Source: an uncultured Bacteroidota bacterium (GTDB taxonomy: Bacteria > Bacteroidota > Bacteroidia > Flavobacteriales > Flavobacteriaceae). From it: a DNA stretch of 64,000 bases. The DNA is taken from contig CABXKB010000002.1 in assembly GCA_902512755.1 (NCBI GenBank), positions 50,737 to 114,736 on the forward strand, given 5' to 3'. Under the pieces are notes generated by a model. It was not told the DNA's origin, searched no databases, and worked only from the letters and a program-made list of their open reading frames with translations. Every line of letters begins with the position of its first letter. The stretch's first letter is position 1. Made by a program: the position numbers and the translations under genes. This document shows, piece after piece, positions 52,212-61,132 of this stretch.

Positions 52212-53622
52212 TATTTCTATTGAGTTGTAAAAGTACAACATTTTCAACATGATGTGTTTGTGGAAACATATCTACTGCTTGGCTGATCAGCACATCATAT
52301 TTGATTTTCATCAACTCTAGATCTCTGGCTTGAGTTGAGCTATTACAACTTATGTAAACAATTCTTTTAGGCGCTAGCTTCAACAATTGTTTAACTACAT
52401 CAGCATGCATACCGTTTCGAGGAGGGTCAGTGATTACAATATTTGCTTTTCCGTGTCGTAAAATAAATTCATCGTTAAAACAATATTTCATATCACCTAC
52501 TTCAAAACTTACATTTTTGATCTTATTTATCTTCGCATTTACCTTGGCTGAGTCAATAGCTTCTGAAACAGACTCTATTCCTATAACTTTATTACAATAT
52601 TTTGCTAAATACAAAGCAATTGTTCCGGTACCAGTATATAAATCATAAACAATGTCCTTTGGTCTTAGTTGAGTAAAAATTTTTGCAATATCATAGAGTA
52701 TCTTGGCTTGCTTAGGATTTGTTTGATAAAAGGATTTAGCTGTAATTCTAAATTGAAGATCATCTAAATATTCGGTTATAAATTCTTTACCCCTGTGACA
52801 ATATATTTTCTGATCATAAATACTATCATTGCCTTTTGAATTAATGCAATACAATAAAGAAACAATTTTTGGAAACCTTTTTTGTATGAAATTTAAAAGC
52901 AACTCACGTTGATCTTTATCTTCTCTGTAAAACTGAATCAACACCATAATCTCTCCAGCTAAAGTATTTCTTATCATCAAGGTTCTTAAAAATCCTCTTT
53001 GTTCATGGGGGTCAAAAAAAGCTAATTTTTTTTCAAGCGCATAAGAACGTATTGCGTTTCGAATCTCATTGGATGGATTAGCTTGAAGATGACATTGATT
53101 AATATCAACTACTTTATCCCACATTCCGGGTTTATGAAACCCTAAGCCACGGCGTTCTATTATAGTATCTTCTTCAATTTCACTTGACAAAAGCCAACGC
53201 TTATTGGAAAAAGAAAATTCCATTTTATTCCTGTAGAAGAAAGGATTTTCGACACCTACAATTGGGAGAATTTTATTGATATTTAATTTTCCAATATGTT
53301 TTAAGTTGTGAATAACCCCCTTTTCTTTAAAACTTAATTGTCCTTCATAGCTAAGATGTTGCCATTTACAACCTCCACATATGCCAAAATGTTTACAAAT
53401 AGGATTTGTTCTTTGAGGAGATGTTTTAATCCATTTTATTGGCTCCGCTTCAAAATACCCCCTTCTTTTTTTGTAAGCACGTATATCTACGATATCTCCA
53501 GGCACAACATTTTTAATAAAATAAACAGCACCTTCGACACTTTTTGCAACACCCATTCCCTTGGTGTTTATGTCGATTACTTCCAAAGCTTTCTCTTGTC
53601 TGTCTATTCGTTTTCTTGACAT
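52204..53622 (-). CDS. rlmD: 23S rRNA (uracil-1939-C5)-methyltransferase family (RlmD/RumA)
   Basis: TRAM domain; CKHFGICGGCKWQHLSYEGQ FeS motif; DPPRNGMH; RIVYISCNSSTQARDL. Confidence 0.94.
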   Translation of the reverse strand: MSRKRIDRQEKALEVIDINTKGMGVAKSVEGAVYFIKNVVPGDIVDIRAYKKRRGYFEAEPIKWIKTSPQRTNPICKHFGICGGCKWQHLSYEGQLSFKEKGVIHNLKHIGKLNINKILPIVGVENPFFYRNKMEFSFSNKRWLLSSEIEEDTIIERRGLGFHKPGMWDKVVDINQCHLQANPSNEIRNAIRSYALEKKLAFFDPHEQRGFLRTLMIRNTLAGEIMVLIQFYREDKDQRELLLNFIQKRFPKIVSLLYCINSKGNDSIYDQKIYCHRGKEFITEYLDDLQFRITAKSFYQTNPKQAKILYDIAKIFTQLRPKDIVYDLYTGTGTIALYLAKYCNKVIGIESVSEAIDSAKVNAKINKIKNVSFEVGDMKYCFNDEFILRHGKANIVITDPPRNGMHADVVKQLLKLAPKRIVYISCNSSTQARDLELMKIKYDVLISQAVDMFPQTHHVENVVLLQLNRNNE

Positions 53623-53738
53623 GTTGTAAATGTAATGGGCTTGATAAAATAAATCATTATTTCAACTAGGTTTTTGGAAGGGATATTTAGTATTTTTATC
53701 CAGAAATCATTCTGTTATTGATAAAAATAGTAAGAGCT

Positions 53739-55016
53739 ATGAAAACTTTATTTAACTACAATAACTTTATCGAATTAGAACATAGATATGGTGCACATGA
53801 TTATCATCCTTTACCTGTTGTTTTAGAAAGAGGAGAAGGAGTTTATTTATGGGATGTTGATGGAAATAAATATTTTGATTTTCTTTCAGCTTATTCTGCT
53901 GTAAACCAGGGTCATTGTCATCCTCGAATAGTAAAAATATTACAGAATCAAGCAAATATACTCACATTAACTTCCAGAGCGTTTCACAACAATAAGTTAG
54001 GAGACTATATGAAGTATGTTACTGAATATTTTGACTTTGAAAGAGTTTTGCCAATGAACACAGGAGCTGAGGGAGTAGAGACAGCCATAAAACTTGCTCG
54101 TAAATGGGGTTATACAAAGAAAAAAATACCTCAAAATAAAGCTCAAATTATAGTATGTTACAATAATTTTCATGGAAGAACAACTACAATTATATCTTTT
54201 TCTAGTGATAAAGGTTCTAAAGATAATTTTGGTCCACACGCCACTGGTTTTATTTCTATTCCTTTTGATGATATTGAAGCTTTAGAAGTTGTTTTAGAAA
54301 GAAACCCTAACGTAGCAGGTTTTCTTCTAGAACCCGTTCAAGGTGAGGCAGGGGTTTATACCCCGGAGCCTGATTTTATTCAAAAAGCTAAAGCCTTGTG
54401 CCATAAGTACAATGTTTTGTTGATAGCAGACGAAATACAGACCGGTATTGGCAGAACAGGTTCTTTATTGGCAGTATGCGGGAGCTGTGATTGTAGTGGC
54501 CATTGTGAAAAAAAGGAAGCAACATATGTTCGTCCTGATCTATTGATTTTAGGTAAAGCCATAAGTGGAGGAACATATCCAGTTTCTGCAGTATTATGTG
54601 ATGCTAATATTATGGACGTGATTCAACCTGGGCAACACGGTAGTACCTTTGGTGGCAATCCTATGGCTTGTGCAGTAGCAAAAGAAGCTTTAGAGGTAAT
54701 TCGAGATGAAAAATTGACTCAAAATGCTAGATTACTTGGAAATCGATTTAGAGCTAAAATGCAGCATTATATCAATGAAAGTGATGTTGTTTTGAGTATA
54801 CGAGGAAGAGGTTTGTTAAATGCTATAGTTATCAATGATATTGAAGAAAGTGATACAGCTTGGAATATTTGTTTAAAACTTAAAGATTGTGGTTTATTAG
54901 CAAAACCAACTCATGGAAATATCATTAGATTTGCTCCACCTTTAGTAATTACAGAAGATCAGTTAGACGAATGTATTACGATTATAATTAATGTTTTGAA
55001 GACCTTTGAGCCATAA
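53739..55016 (+). CDS. rocD: Ornithine--oxo-acid aminotransferase
   Basis: EHRYGAHDYHPLPVVLERGEGVYLWDVDGNKYFDFLSAYSAVNQGHCHP; HGSTFGGNPMACAVA. Confidence 0.95.
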   Translation: MKTLFNYNNFIELEHRYGAHDYHPLPVVLERGEGVYLWDVDGNKYFDFLSAYSAVNQGHCHPRIVKILQNQANILTLTSRAFHNNKLGDYMKYVTEYFDFERVLPMNTGAEGVETAIKLARKWGYTKKKIPQNKAQIIVCYNNFHGRTTTIISFSSDKGSKDNFGPHATGFISIPFDDIEALEVVLERNPNVAGFLLEPVQGEAGVYTPEPDFIQKAKALCHKYNVLLIADEIQTGIGRTGSLLAVCGSCDCSGHCEKKEATYVRPDLLILGKAISGGTYPVSAVLCDANIMDVIQPGQHGSTFGGNPMACAVAKEALEVIRDEKLTQNARLLGNRFRAKMQHYINESDVVLSIRGRGLLNAIVINDIEESDTAWNICLKLKDCGLLAKPTHGNIIRFAPPLVITEDQLDECITIIINVLKTFEP

Positions 55017-55028
55017 ATAGTAAAACTC

Positions 55029-56171
55029 ATGAATGTATATTTTGATAATGCAGCAACAACACCAATGCGGAAAGAGGTAATACAATCTGTCTCTTCAGTC
55101 ATGGAAGAATGTTTTGGAAATCCTTCTTCTACTCATGCTTATGGACGTACCGCTAAAACTTATATTGAAACCGCAAGAAAAGGAATTGCTAATTTATTGC
55201 ATGCAGCTCCACAAGAAATTATATTTACATCAGGAGGCACAGAGTCTGACAACATGATTTTGAATTGTGCTGTTAAAGATTTAGATGTTACCACTTTGAT
55301 TTCTTCACCTATAGAGCACCATGCAATTCTTCATGCTTTGGAAGGTTTAAAAAAAATATATAAAATTAAAGTAGCTTATGTAAACATTGACAATAAAGGT
55401 TCAATTGATTTAAATCACCTTGAAAAACTTTTAAAAGAGGACGAATCTAAGAAACTAGTAAGCTTAATGCATGTAAATAATGAAATAGGAAATATTCTTG
55501 ACCTCCAAAAAGTAGGAGATATATGTCATCAATACCATACGTTGTTTCACACTGATGCAGTTCAGGGTATAGGACATTTTGAATTTGAATTAGAACAACT
55601 CCCTATTGATTTCCTTTCTTCTGCTGCCCATAAATTTCATGGCCCCAAGGGGATAGGTTTTTCCTTTATTAGGAAAAACTCTAAACTAGAACCATTTATA
55701 CATGGTGGTTCTCAGGAGCGTGGTCTTCGAGCGGGAACTGAGTCTGTACATAATATTGTAGGAATGCATAAGGCCCTAGAGATAGCTTACCTAAATTTAA
55801 ATGAAGAAAGAAGAATAGTTAATTCTTTAAAAGAACATTTTAAATCTTCTTTATTAAATGTTTTTCCTGAAGCTCAATTTAATGGATATTCTGGCGAGGA
55901 TTATATTAGCACTTATACTTTAATTAATGTAGCTCTTCCCATTTCCGAAGAAAAGGCAGGTCTTTTAGATTTTCATTTGGATTTAAAAGGAATTGCTTGT
56001 TCAAAGGGTAGTGCTTGTCAGTCTGGAAGTAGCTCAGGATCACATGTGTTAAACGCTATTCAATCTGATGAGTTAAAAAGTTGGCCCTCTTTGAGATTCT
56101 CTTTTTCGGTTTTTAATACCATAGAAGAAGTAAACTATGTTATTAATGCTCTAGAGGAATTTGCAGCTTAG
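55029..56171 (+). CDS. Cysteine desulfurase
   Basis: YFDNAATTPMRKEV, FTSGGTESDNMIL, SAAHKFHGPKGIGF, GSACQSGSS. Confidence 0.94.
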   Translation: MNVYFDNAATTPMRKEVIQSVSSVMEECFGNPSSTHAYGRTAKTYIETARKGIANLLHAAPQEIIFTSGGTESDNMILNCAVKDLDVTTLISSPIEHHAILHALEGLKKIYKIKVAYVNIDNKGSIDLNHLEKLLKEDESKKLVSLMHVNNEIGNILDLQKVGDICHQYHTLFHTDAVQGIGHFEFELEQLPIDFLSSAAHKFHGPKGIGFSFIRKNSKLEPFIHGGSQERGLRAGTESVHNIVGMHKALEIAYLNLNEERRIVNSLKEHFKSSLLNVFPEAQFNGYSGEDYISTYTLINVALPISEEKAGLLDFHLDLKGIACSKGSACQSGSSSGSHVLNAIQSDELKSWPSLRFSFSVFNTIEEVNYVINALEEFAA

Positions 56172-56186
56172 ACATTTTACTAATTA

Positions 56187-57854
56187 TTATTTTGGCTTTC
56201 TGTAAAAATTTCTTTTGAAGATGGTTTTATTTCCTACTTGGTCTTCAGCTTCAATTTTTAATTGATTTAAAGCTTCTTTAAACTCCAAGTCATTAAAATT
56301 ATAAATCAAACTATTGTTTTTAGGCTCGTGTTCTAAAAGAATCCATTTTCCATTAATTTCTCCACGAAACTTTTTTAATCCAGAAAAGTCATCAGAGATC
56401 TTTAATCTCATGAAACCGTAATTGCTTAACCATTGCTTTTCTTTAAAGTTTATGGCTTTTATTTCTGGAGAAACACTGTCTTGACTAATTAAAAATTTCC
56501 CTAGTAATTTAGATTTACCCTCCAAATAACCGTCCTTTTTAAAAGCACTTAAAAACACCGGTTTTCCTTTTTTATTTATAAAGGATAAAAAGGATTGGGA
56601 TATGGTTAAGCTATCTGCCTTAGGAATCTTGAATTTAATAGTGTAGGCTTTTCTCATCGGAAAAAGATCTTCTTCTCCAATATAAAGTGTGTCTCCAAGA
56701 TCTTCAACCTTTAAGTTTACTTTATCAAAAAAACTATCTTTTTCAAAATAAACAGATTTATCTTCAAACTCATACAGGTATTCTTCCATAGTTTTAACAA
56801 AATCACTTTCTTTTATATTTTGTTTAAACATTTCTTTAGTCCCTGTTAAATAGACTTCAACATAACTTGTGTTTTTATTATAATCATTCACTTCAATTAA
56901 CAATTGATATGATTTACCAGGATCAATTTGCATTTCACCATTTTGTTCAACATTTTTTAGAAATGAAAATTTTTGCTCAGGATGAGCAACAAAGCGATGA
57001 ATTCTTCTTTTTTTCTTTTTCAATTCTTCATAATCAATCATCAAATTAATGTATTTGGAATCGTCAAATAAAATTTGATCCATTTGATAACTAAAATACT
57101 GAACTCCATTTAGGCGAACTGAAACACTATAAATCCCATTTTTATTATATGAAAGGTTTTGTCGATCAAATAATCGTAAACCAATATTAATATTCCCTGA
57201 GGCACTAACACCAGCAGTTGAATAAACGCTATCATTTATTTGTATTAACTTATATTCTTTTTTACTACTAAAAGGGCCTGTTCCTGAATACAAATAGAAA
57301 TTTTGTATTTGAGGGCGCTGAGTATCATCAATAACTAGTGGATATCGCATTGCATTGATTGGAAACTGACCATTAGTTTTTCGCATTTCAAAATGTAAAT
57401 GTGGGCCATATGAGCCTCCTGTGTTTCCAGAATAACCTATAACTTCTCCAGCATCTACAAGAAATTCGTCAACTTCAGGAAATAGTTGTATTGTGAAAGA
57501 TTCTTTTTTGTATTGATTTTCTTTTACATATTTTTCTATTTTCGGAGCAAACTTTTTAAGATGTGCATATACTGATGTATTTCCGTCAGGATGCTCTATA
57601 TAAAGTGTTTTTCCATATCCACTTAAACTAACTCTAATTCGACTTACGCGTCCATCTTGAACACATCTTACTTTTAACCCCTGGCGTCCCTGAGTTCTAA
57701 TATCTAGTCCTGCGTGAAAGTGATTATTTCTTAATTCGCCAAAGGTTCCTGAAAGTTGAATAGGTATATCTATAGGGGGGACCCATTTTTGTTCACTTTG
57801 GCTTGTCAATGAAAAACTGATTAAAAATATAAAGACGAGATAGTCTGATTTCAA
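56187..57854 (-). CDS. M23 family metallopeptidase
   Basis: RNNHFHAGLDIRTQGRQGLKV, GKTLYIEHPDGNTSVYAHL, GPHLHFEMR. Confidence 0.93.
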   Translation of the reverse strand: MKSDYLVFIFLISFSLTSQSEQKWVPPIDIPIQLSGTFGELRNNHFHAGLDIRTQGRQGLKVRCVQDGRVSRIRVSLSGYGKTLYIEHPDGNTSVYAHLKKFAPKIEKYVKENQYKKESFTIQLFPEVDEFLVDAGEVIGYSGNTGGSYGPHLHFEMRKTNGQFPINAMRYPLVIDDTQRPQIQNFYLYSGTGPFSSKKEYKLIQINDSVYSTAGVSASGNINIGLRLFDRQNLSYNKNGIYSVSVRLNGVQYFSYQMDQILFDDSKYINLMIDYEELKKKKRRIHRFVAHPEQKFSFLKNVEQNGEMQIDPGKSYQLLIEVNDYNKNTSYVEVYLTGTKEMFKQNIKESDFVKTMEEYLYEFEDKSVYFEKDSFFDKVNLKVEDLGDTLYIGEEDLFPMRKAYTIKFKIPKADSLTISQSFLSFINKKGKPVFLSAFKKDGYLEGKSKLLGKFLISQDSVSPEIKAINFKEKQWLSNYGFMRLKISDDFSGLKKFRGEINGKWILLEHEPKNNSLIYNFNDLEFKEALNQLKIEAEDQVGNKTIFKRNFYRKPK

Positions 57855-57958
57855 GTTGGGAGAATTGATTTAAACGCAATATAAAAAATCAAATAGTTTA
57901 AAAGCATTTTTTTTAGGGCTTGTTAAAATTTTTAAAACTATTACACAAGAAGTTTAAA

Positions 57959-58312
57959 ATGAAAAAAGATTCAATAACTTTACTAATATTACAGTATAAT
58001 TTAAAATTTTTGAATATGAACCAAAAACTTTTATCGATAGAACTTTTAGAAGAAAAGATTATTGGTTTATTAAATAAATTAAAAGAAAACCATCTCACTA
58101 TAGTTAAACAAGAAGATCAGCAAATCAATCTTATTAAGAGAAATAAATATTTAGAAGACAAAGTATTGGTTTTACAAAACGAAAATAAATCTCTTAAAAT
58201 TGCAAATAACTTACTTGGAAGTAGTGAGGGAAAATCTCAGACTAAAACAAAGATAAATAGTCTCATTAAGGATGTTGATTATTGTATTCATCAACTTTCA
58301 GAAACGAATTAA
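57959..58312 (+). CDS. Small coiled-coil protein upstream of zapA (possible start at 58016)
   Basis: Heptad-rich sequence with C-terminal KINSLIKDVDYCIHQLSE; immediately precedes zapA. Confidence 0.72.
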   Translation: MKKDSITLLILQYNLKFLNMNQKLLSIELLEEKIIGLLNKLKENHLTIVKQEDQQINLIKRNKYLEDKVLVLQNENKSLKIANNLLGSSEGKSQTKTKINSLIKDVDYCIHQLSETN

Positions 58313-58316
58313 TCAT

Positions 58317-58613
58317 ATGAATAATTTATTAAAAATTAAGTTAACTATTGCAAACAGAGTATACCCCTTATCGGTCGCACCTGATCAAGAGGCTTCTCTT
58401 CGTGCATCAGCTAAGAAGATAGAAGCGACAATTCTACAGCTTGAAAAAAACTATGCTGTTCGCGATAAGCAAGATGTTTTGGCAATGTGTTCACTTCAAT
58501 ATGCAGCACAATTAGAAAAATTCAATAATCAAAGCAATACTTCTTCTCCAATTTCTGAAGATAAATTAGAAGAATTGATAGACATGATTGATATTCACTT
58601 GGCTGCATACTAA
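58317..58613 (+). CDS. zapA: Cell division protein ZapA
   Basis: LKIKLTIANRVYPLSVAPDQEASLRASAKKIEATILQLEKNYAVRDKQDVLAMCSLQYA. Confidence 0.9.
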   Translation: MNNLLKIKLTIANRVYPLSVAPDQEASLRASAKKIEATILQLEKNYAVRDKQDVLAMCSLQYAAQLEKFNNQSNTSSPISEDKLEELIDMIDIHLAAY

Positions 58614-58634
58614 GTTTTAAAGTAATTTATACAG

Positions 58635-58804
58635 CATTACCTGTATTAGTATTTTTTTGATAAACTCAACGAGCTTTTAATTATGAGAGGTGAGTTTCAA
58701 TTGTAAAAGCAAGCTGTCTTGTAACAGACCCTTGATCAATTGTGTAGCCTCAAACTTGATTTTTAGGAGTTTATACAAAAGGCACGCTAATACAGGTTTT
58801 TTAT
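58635..58804 (+). ncRNA. ssrS: 6S RNA (6S-Flavo-like), immediately downstream of zapA
   Basis: Non-coding gap; terminal stem ACCTGTATTAG (58639-58649) / CTAATACAGGT (58787-58797) is a perfect 11-bp inverted repeat; second stem TAAACTC (58661-58667) / GAGTTTA (58767-58773); followed by T-run; zapA-adjacent like 6S RNAs. Confidence 0.82.
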
Positions 58805-58835
58805 AAAAAATAAGAAATATTAGAAAGTACCTTTT

Positions 58836-59585
58836 CTATATATTCATTAATATTACATATAACAATCCTGCAGCAGTTCCACCAAGTAGTGGACCTATAA
58901 TTGGAACCCAGCTATAACTCCAGTCAGCATTTTTATTTTTTCGAGGTAAAAAAGAATATACCAAACGTGGGCCAAAATCTCTAGCTGGATTAATGGCGTA
59001 TCCTGTGGTACCTCCTAAGGCAATTCCAATAAGCCATACCAATATTCCAACAGGCAATGCATCTAGTGAACCTAAACCAAAGTTTTGAACTTCTGAGCCA
59101 CTAATTTCAATATTAGGTCCCACAATAAACAAGACTCCAAATACAAGCATAAAAGTACCAATGGCCTCACTAAAAAAATTATTTTTTAAATTTCGTATTG
59201 CTGGGCCTGTGCAAAAAGTACTCCTAACTACTTCTTCATCTTTAGTAAGACGGTAGTGATCAATATATGTGATGTAAGCCAACCAGCTACCAAGCATAGC
59301 TCCAAGAAGTTGCGCCCCAAAATATCCAGGAACTATAGACCACGAAAACTTTCCTGCTATAGCTAATCCCAATGTAACAGCTGGGTTAAGGTGCCCCCCA
59401 CTAGATTGAGATGTTATAAACACACTAACAAATACAGCAAAACCCCAAGCTGCTGTTACTAAAACCCATGGAGTTTGACCTTCTGCTATAGTTTTTTTTA
59501 GATTTACATTTGCAACTACTCCTGCTCCAAATAAGAGTAGGGTTGCGGTACCAATAAATTCTGCCAAATATGGATTTAATATCAT
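58836..59585 (-). CDS. glpF: Glycerol uptake facilitator / MIP-family channel
   Basis: NPA motifs HLNPAVTLG and INPARDFGPR; glp cluster context. Confidence 0.94.
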   Translation of the reverse strand: MILNPYLAEFIGTATLLLFGAGVVANVNLKKTIAEGQTPWVLVTAAWGFAVFVSVFITSQSSGGHLNPAVTLGLAIAGKFSWSIVPGYFGAQLLGAMLGSWLAYITYIDHYRLTKDEEVVRSTFCTGPAIRNLKNNFFSEAIGTFMLVFGVLFIVGPNIEISGSEVQNFGLGSLDALPVGILVWLIGIALGGTTGYAINPARDFGPRLVYSFLPRKNKNADWSYSWVPIIGPLLGGTAAGLLYVILMNI

Positions 59586-61132
59586 AATTGATAATTTTTT
59601 ATAATTAATTTGAATTGCTCTAGTTCTCGATCAATCCAATTTTGATTCTTGTTTAGAATTTCAGCCATGATTTTAGCTACTTTTGGTGCTATTTTTTCAG
59701 TTTCAAAGGCGTCTAAAAATAAACATCGTGTTCTTCGAGCAAGAATATCTTCAAGGTTGTTAGCCATTTCTTCTTTAATACCCCAATGTATTTGATTTTT
59801 TGTTATATATAGCTTATCTGAAAGAGATTTATTTCCATTTTCTGTATTTAATGCAAGAATTTTATTAGCCTCAGTTCCATAACAATGAAGTGGTTGATTC
59901 CAATCCGTTGAAGGATCAAAACCAAAAATTGGAAGAGATTCAGTATTACATTTACGTTCTGAAAGTCCACCTACAATTTGCACAGTATTAACAGTATCTT
60001 CAGCAATTTTTCTGTATGTTGTCCATTTTCCCCCAAGTATACTAACCAATCCACTTGTGCTTACTGTAATTTTATGATGTCTGGAAATTTCTTTAGTACT
60101 TTCTTCTTTATTTTCGCTGGCAGCAAGTGGGCGAAGTCCAGCAAATACACTTTTTATATCAGATCTTTTTGGCTTTTTTGTCATATATGATCCTGCATTA
60201 TCTAAGATAAATTCAATCTCTTTTTCCAGAGCAATCGGTTCTTCCAAAGCTTTATCAACTGGGGTGTCTGTAGTTCCTACAATGACATGTTTATTCCATG
60301 GAACTGCAAACAAAACCCTTCCATCAGAAGTATGTGGAACCATTATGGCGTGAGTTGATTTGATAAACTCTCCATCCAATACAATATGAACACCCTGAGA
60401 TGGCCTTATCATTGGTTTTGCACTAGGTTGGTCTAAGGCAATTATGCTGTCTGAAAAAACTCCCGTAGCATTTACAACAACTTTTGCATTAACATGGATT
60501 ATATCTCCACTTATTGTGTCTTTTACGTTAAGTCCATTAATAATGTCACTTTCCTTTGTAAAATTTAAAACATCAGCATAGTTGACTAATGTTGCCCCTT
60601 CTTTATCAGCTGTTAACATTAAGCTAATTGCCATTCTTGCATCATCAAACTGGCCATCATGATAGATTACGCCTCCACGTAATCCTTTTTTATTTACGTT
60701 TGGAATATTATTTAGTGTTTCCTTTTTATCTAATAGGGTAGAGGGACCTAAGCCAAGTTTTCCAGCCATCATATCATATACCTTTAAACCTAAACCATAA
60801 AATGGACTACTCCACCAATCGTATGAGGGTATAACAAAACTCAAATCTCGAACTAGGTGAGGTGCATTTTTTCTCATGATCCCTCTTTCTCTTAGCGCTT
60901 CCATCACTAATGAAATATCACCATTCTGTAAATATCTAACTCCACCATGTACTAGTTTTGTACTTCTAGATGATGTCCCTTTTGCAAAGTCATTTTTTTC
61001 AAATAAAACAGTTTTGAACCCTCTATTTGCGGCATCAATCGCAATTCCTAAACCAGAAGATCCACCACCTATGATTGCTATATCCCAGTCTTGATTTAGT
61101 TTTATTTCCTCAAGATTAGAAGTTCTATTCAT
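59582..61132 (-). CDS. glpD: Glycerol-3-phosphate dehydrogenase (FAD)
   Basis: IIGGGSSGLGIAIDAANRGFKTVLFEK, GTSSRSTKLVHGGVRYL, GGKWTTYRKIAED. Confidence 0.95.
   Translation of the reverse strand: MNRTSNLEEIKLNQDWDIAIIGGGSSGLGIAIDAANRGFKTVLFEKNDFAKGTSSRSTKLVHGGVRYLQNGDISLVMEALRERGIMRKNAPHLVRDLSFVIPSYDWWSSPFYGLGLKVYDMMAGKLGLGPSTLLDKKETLNNIPNVNKKGLRGGVIYHDGQFDDARMAISLMLTADKEGATLVNYADVLNFTKESDIINGLNVKDTISGDIIHVNAKVVVNATGVFSDSIIALDQPSAKPMIRPSQGVHIVLDGEFIKSTHAIMVPHTSDGRVLFAVPWNKHVIVGTTDTPVDKALEEPIALEKEIEFILDNAGSYMTKKPKRSDIKSVFAGLRPLAASENKEESTKEISRHHKITVSTSGLVSILGGKWTTYRKIAEDTVNTVQIVGGLSERKCNTESLPIFGFDPSTDWNQPLHCYGTEANKILALNTENGNKSLSDKLYITKNQIHWGIKEEMANNLEDILARRTRCLFLDAFETEKIAPKVAKIMAEILNKNQNWIDRELEQFKLIIKNYQL

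Noticed and set aside
53767-54576. Minus-strand ORFs opposite rocD
   Set aside because: Antisense to a strongly supported aminotransferase; no family resemblance.
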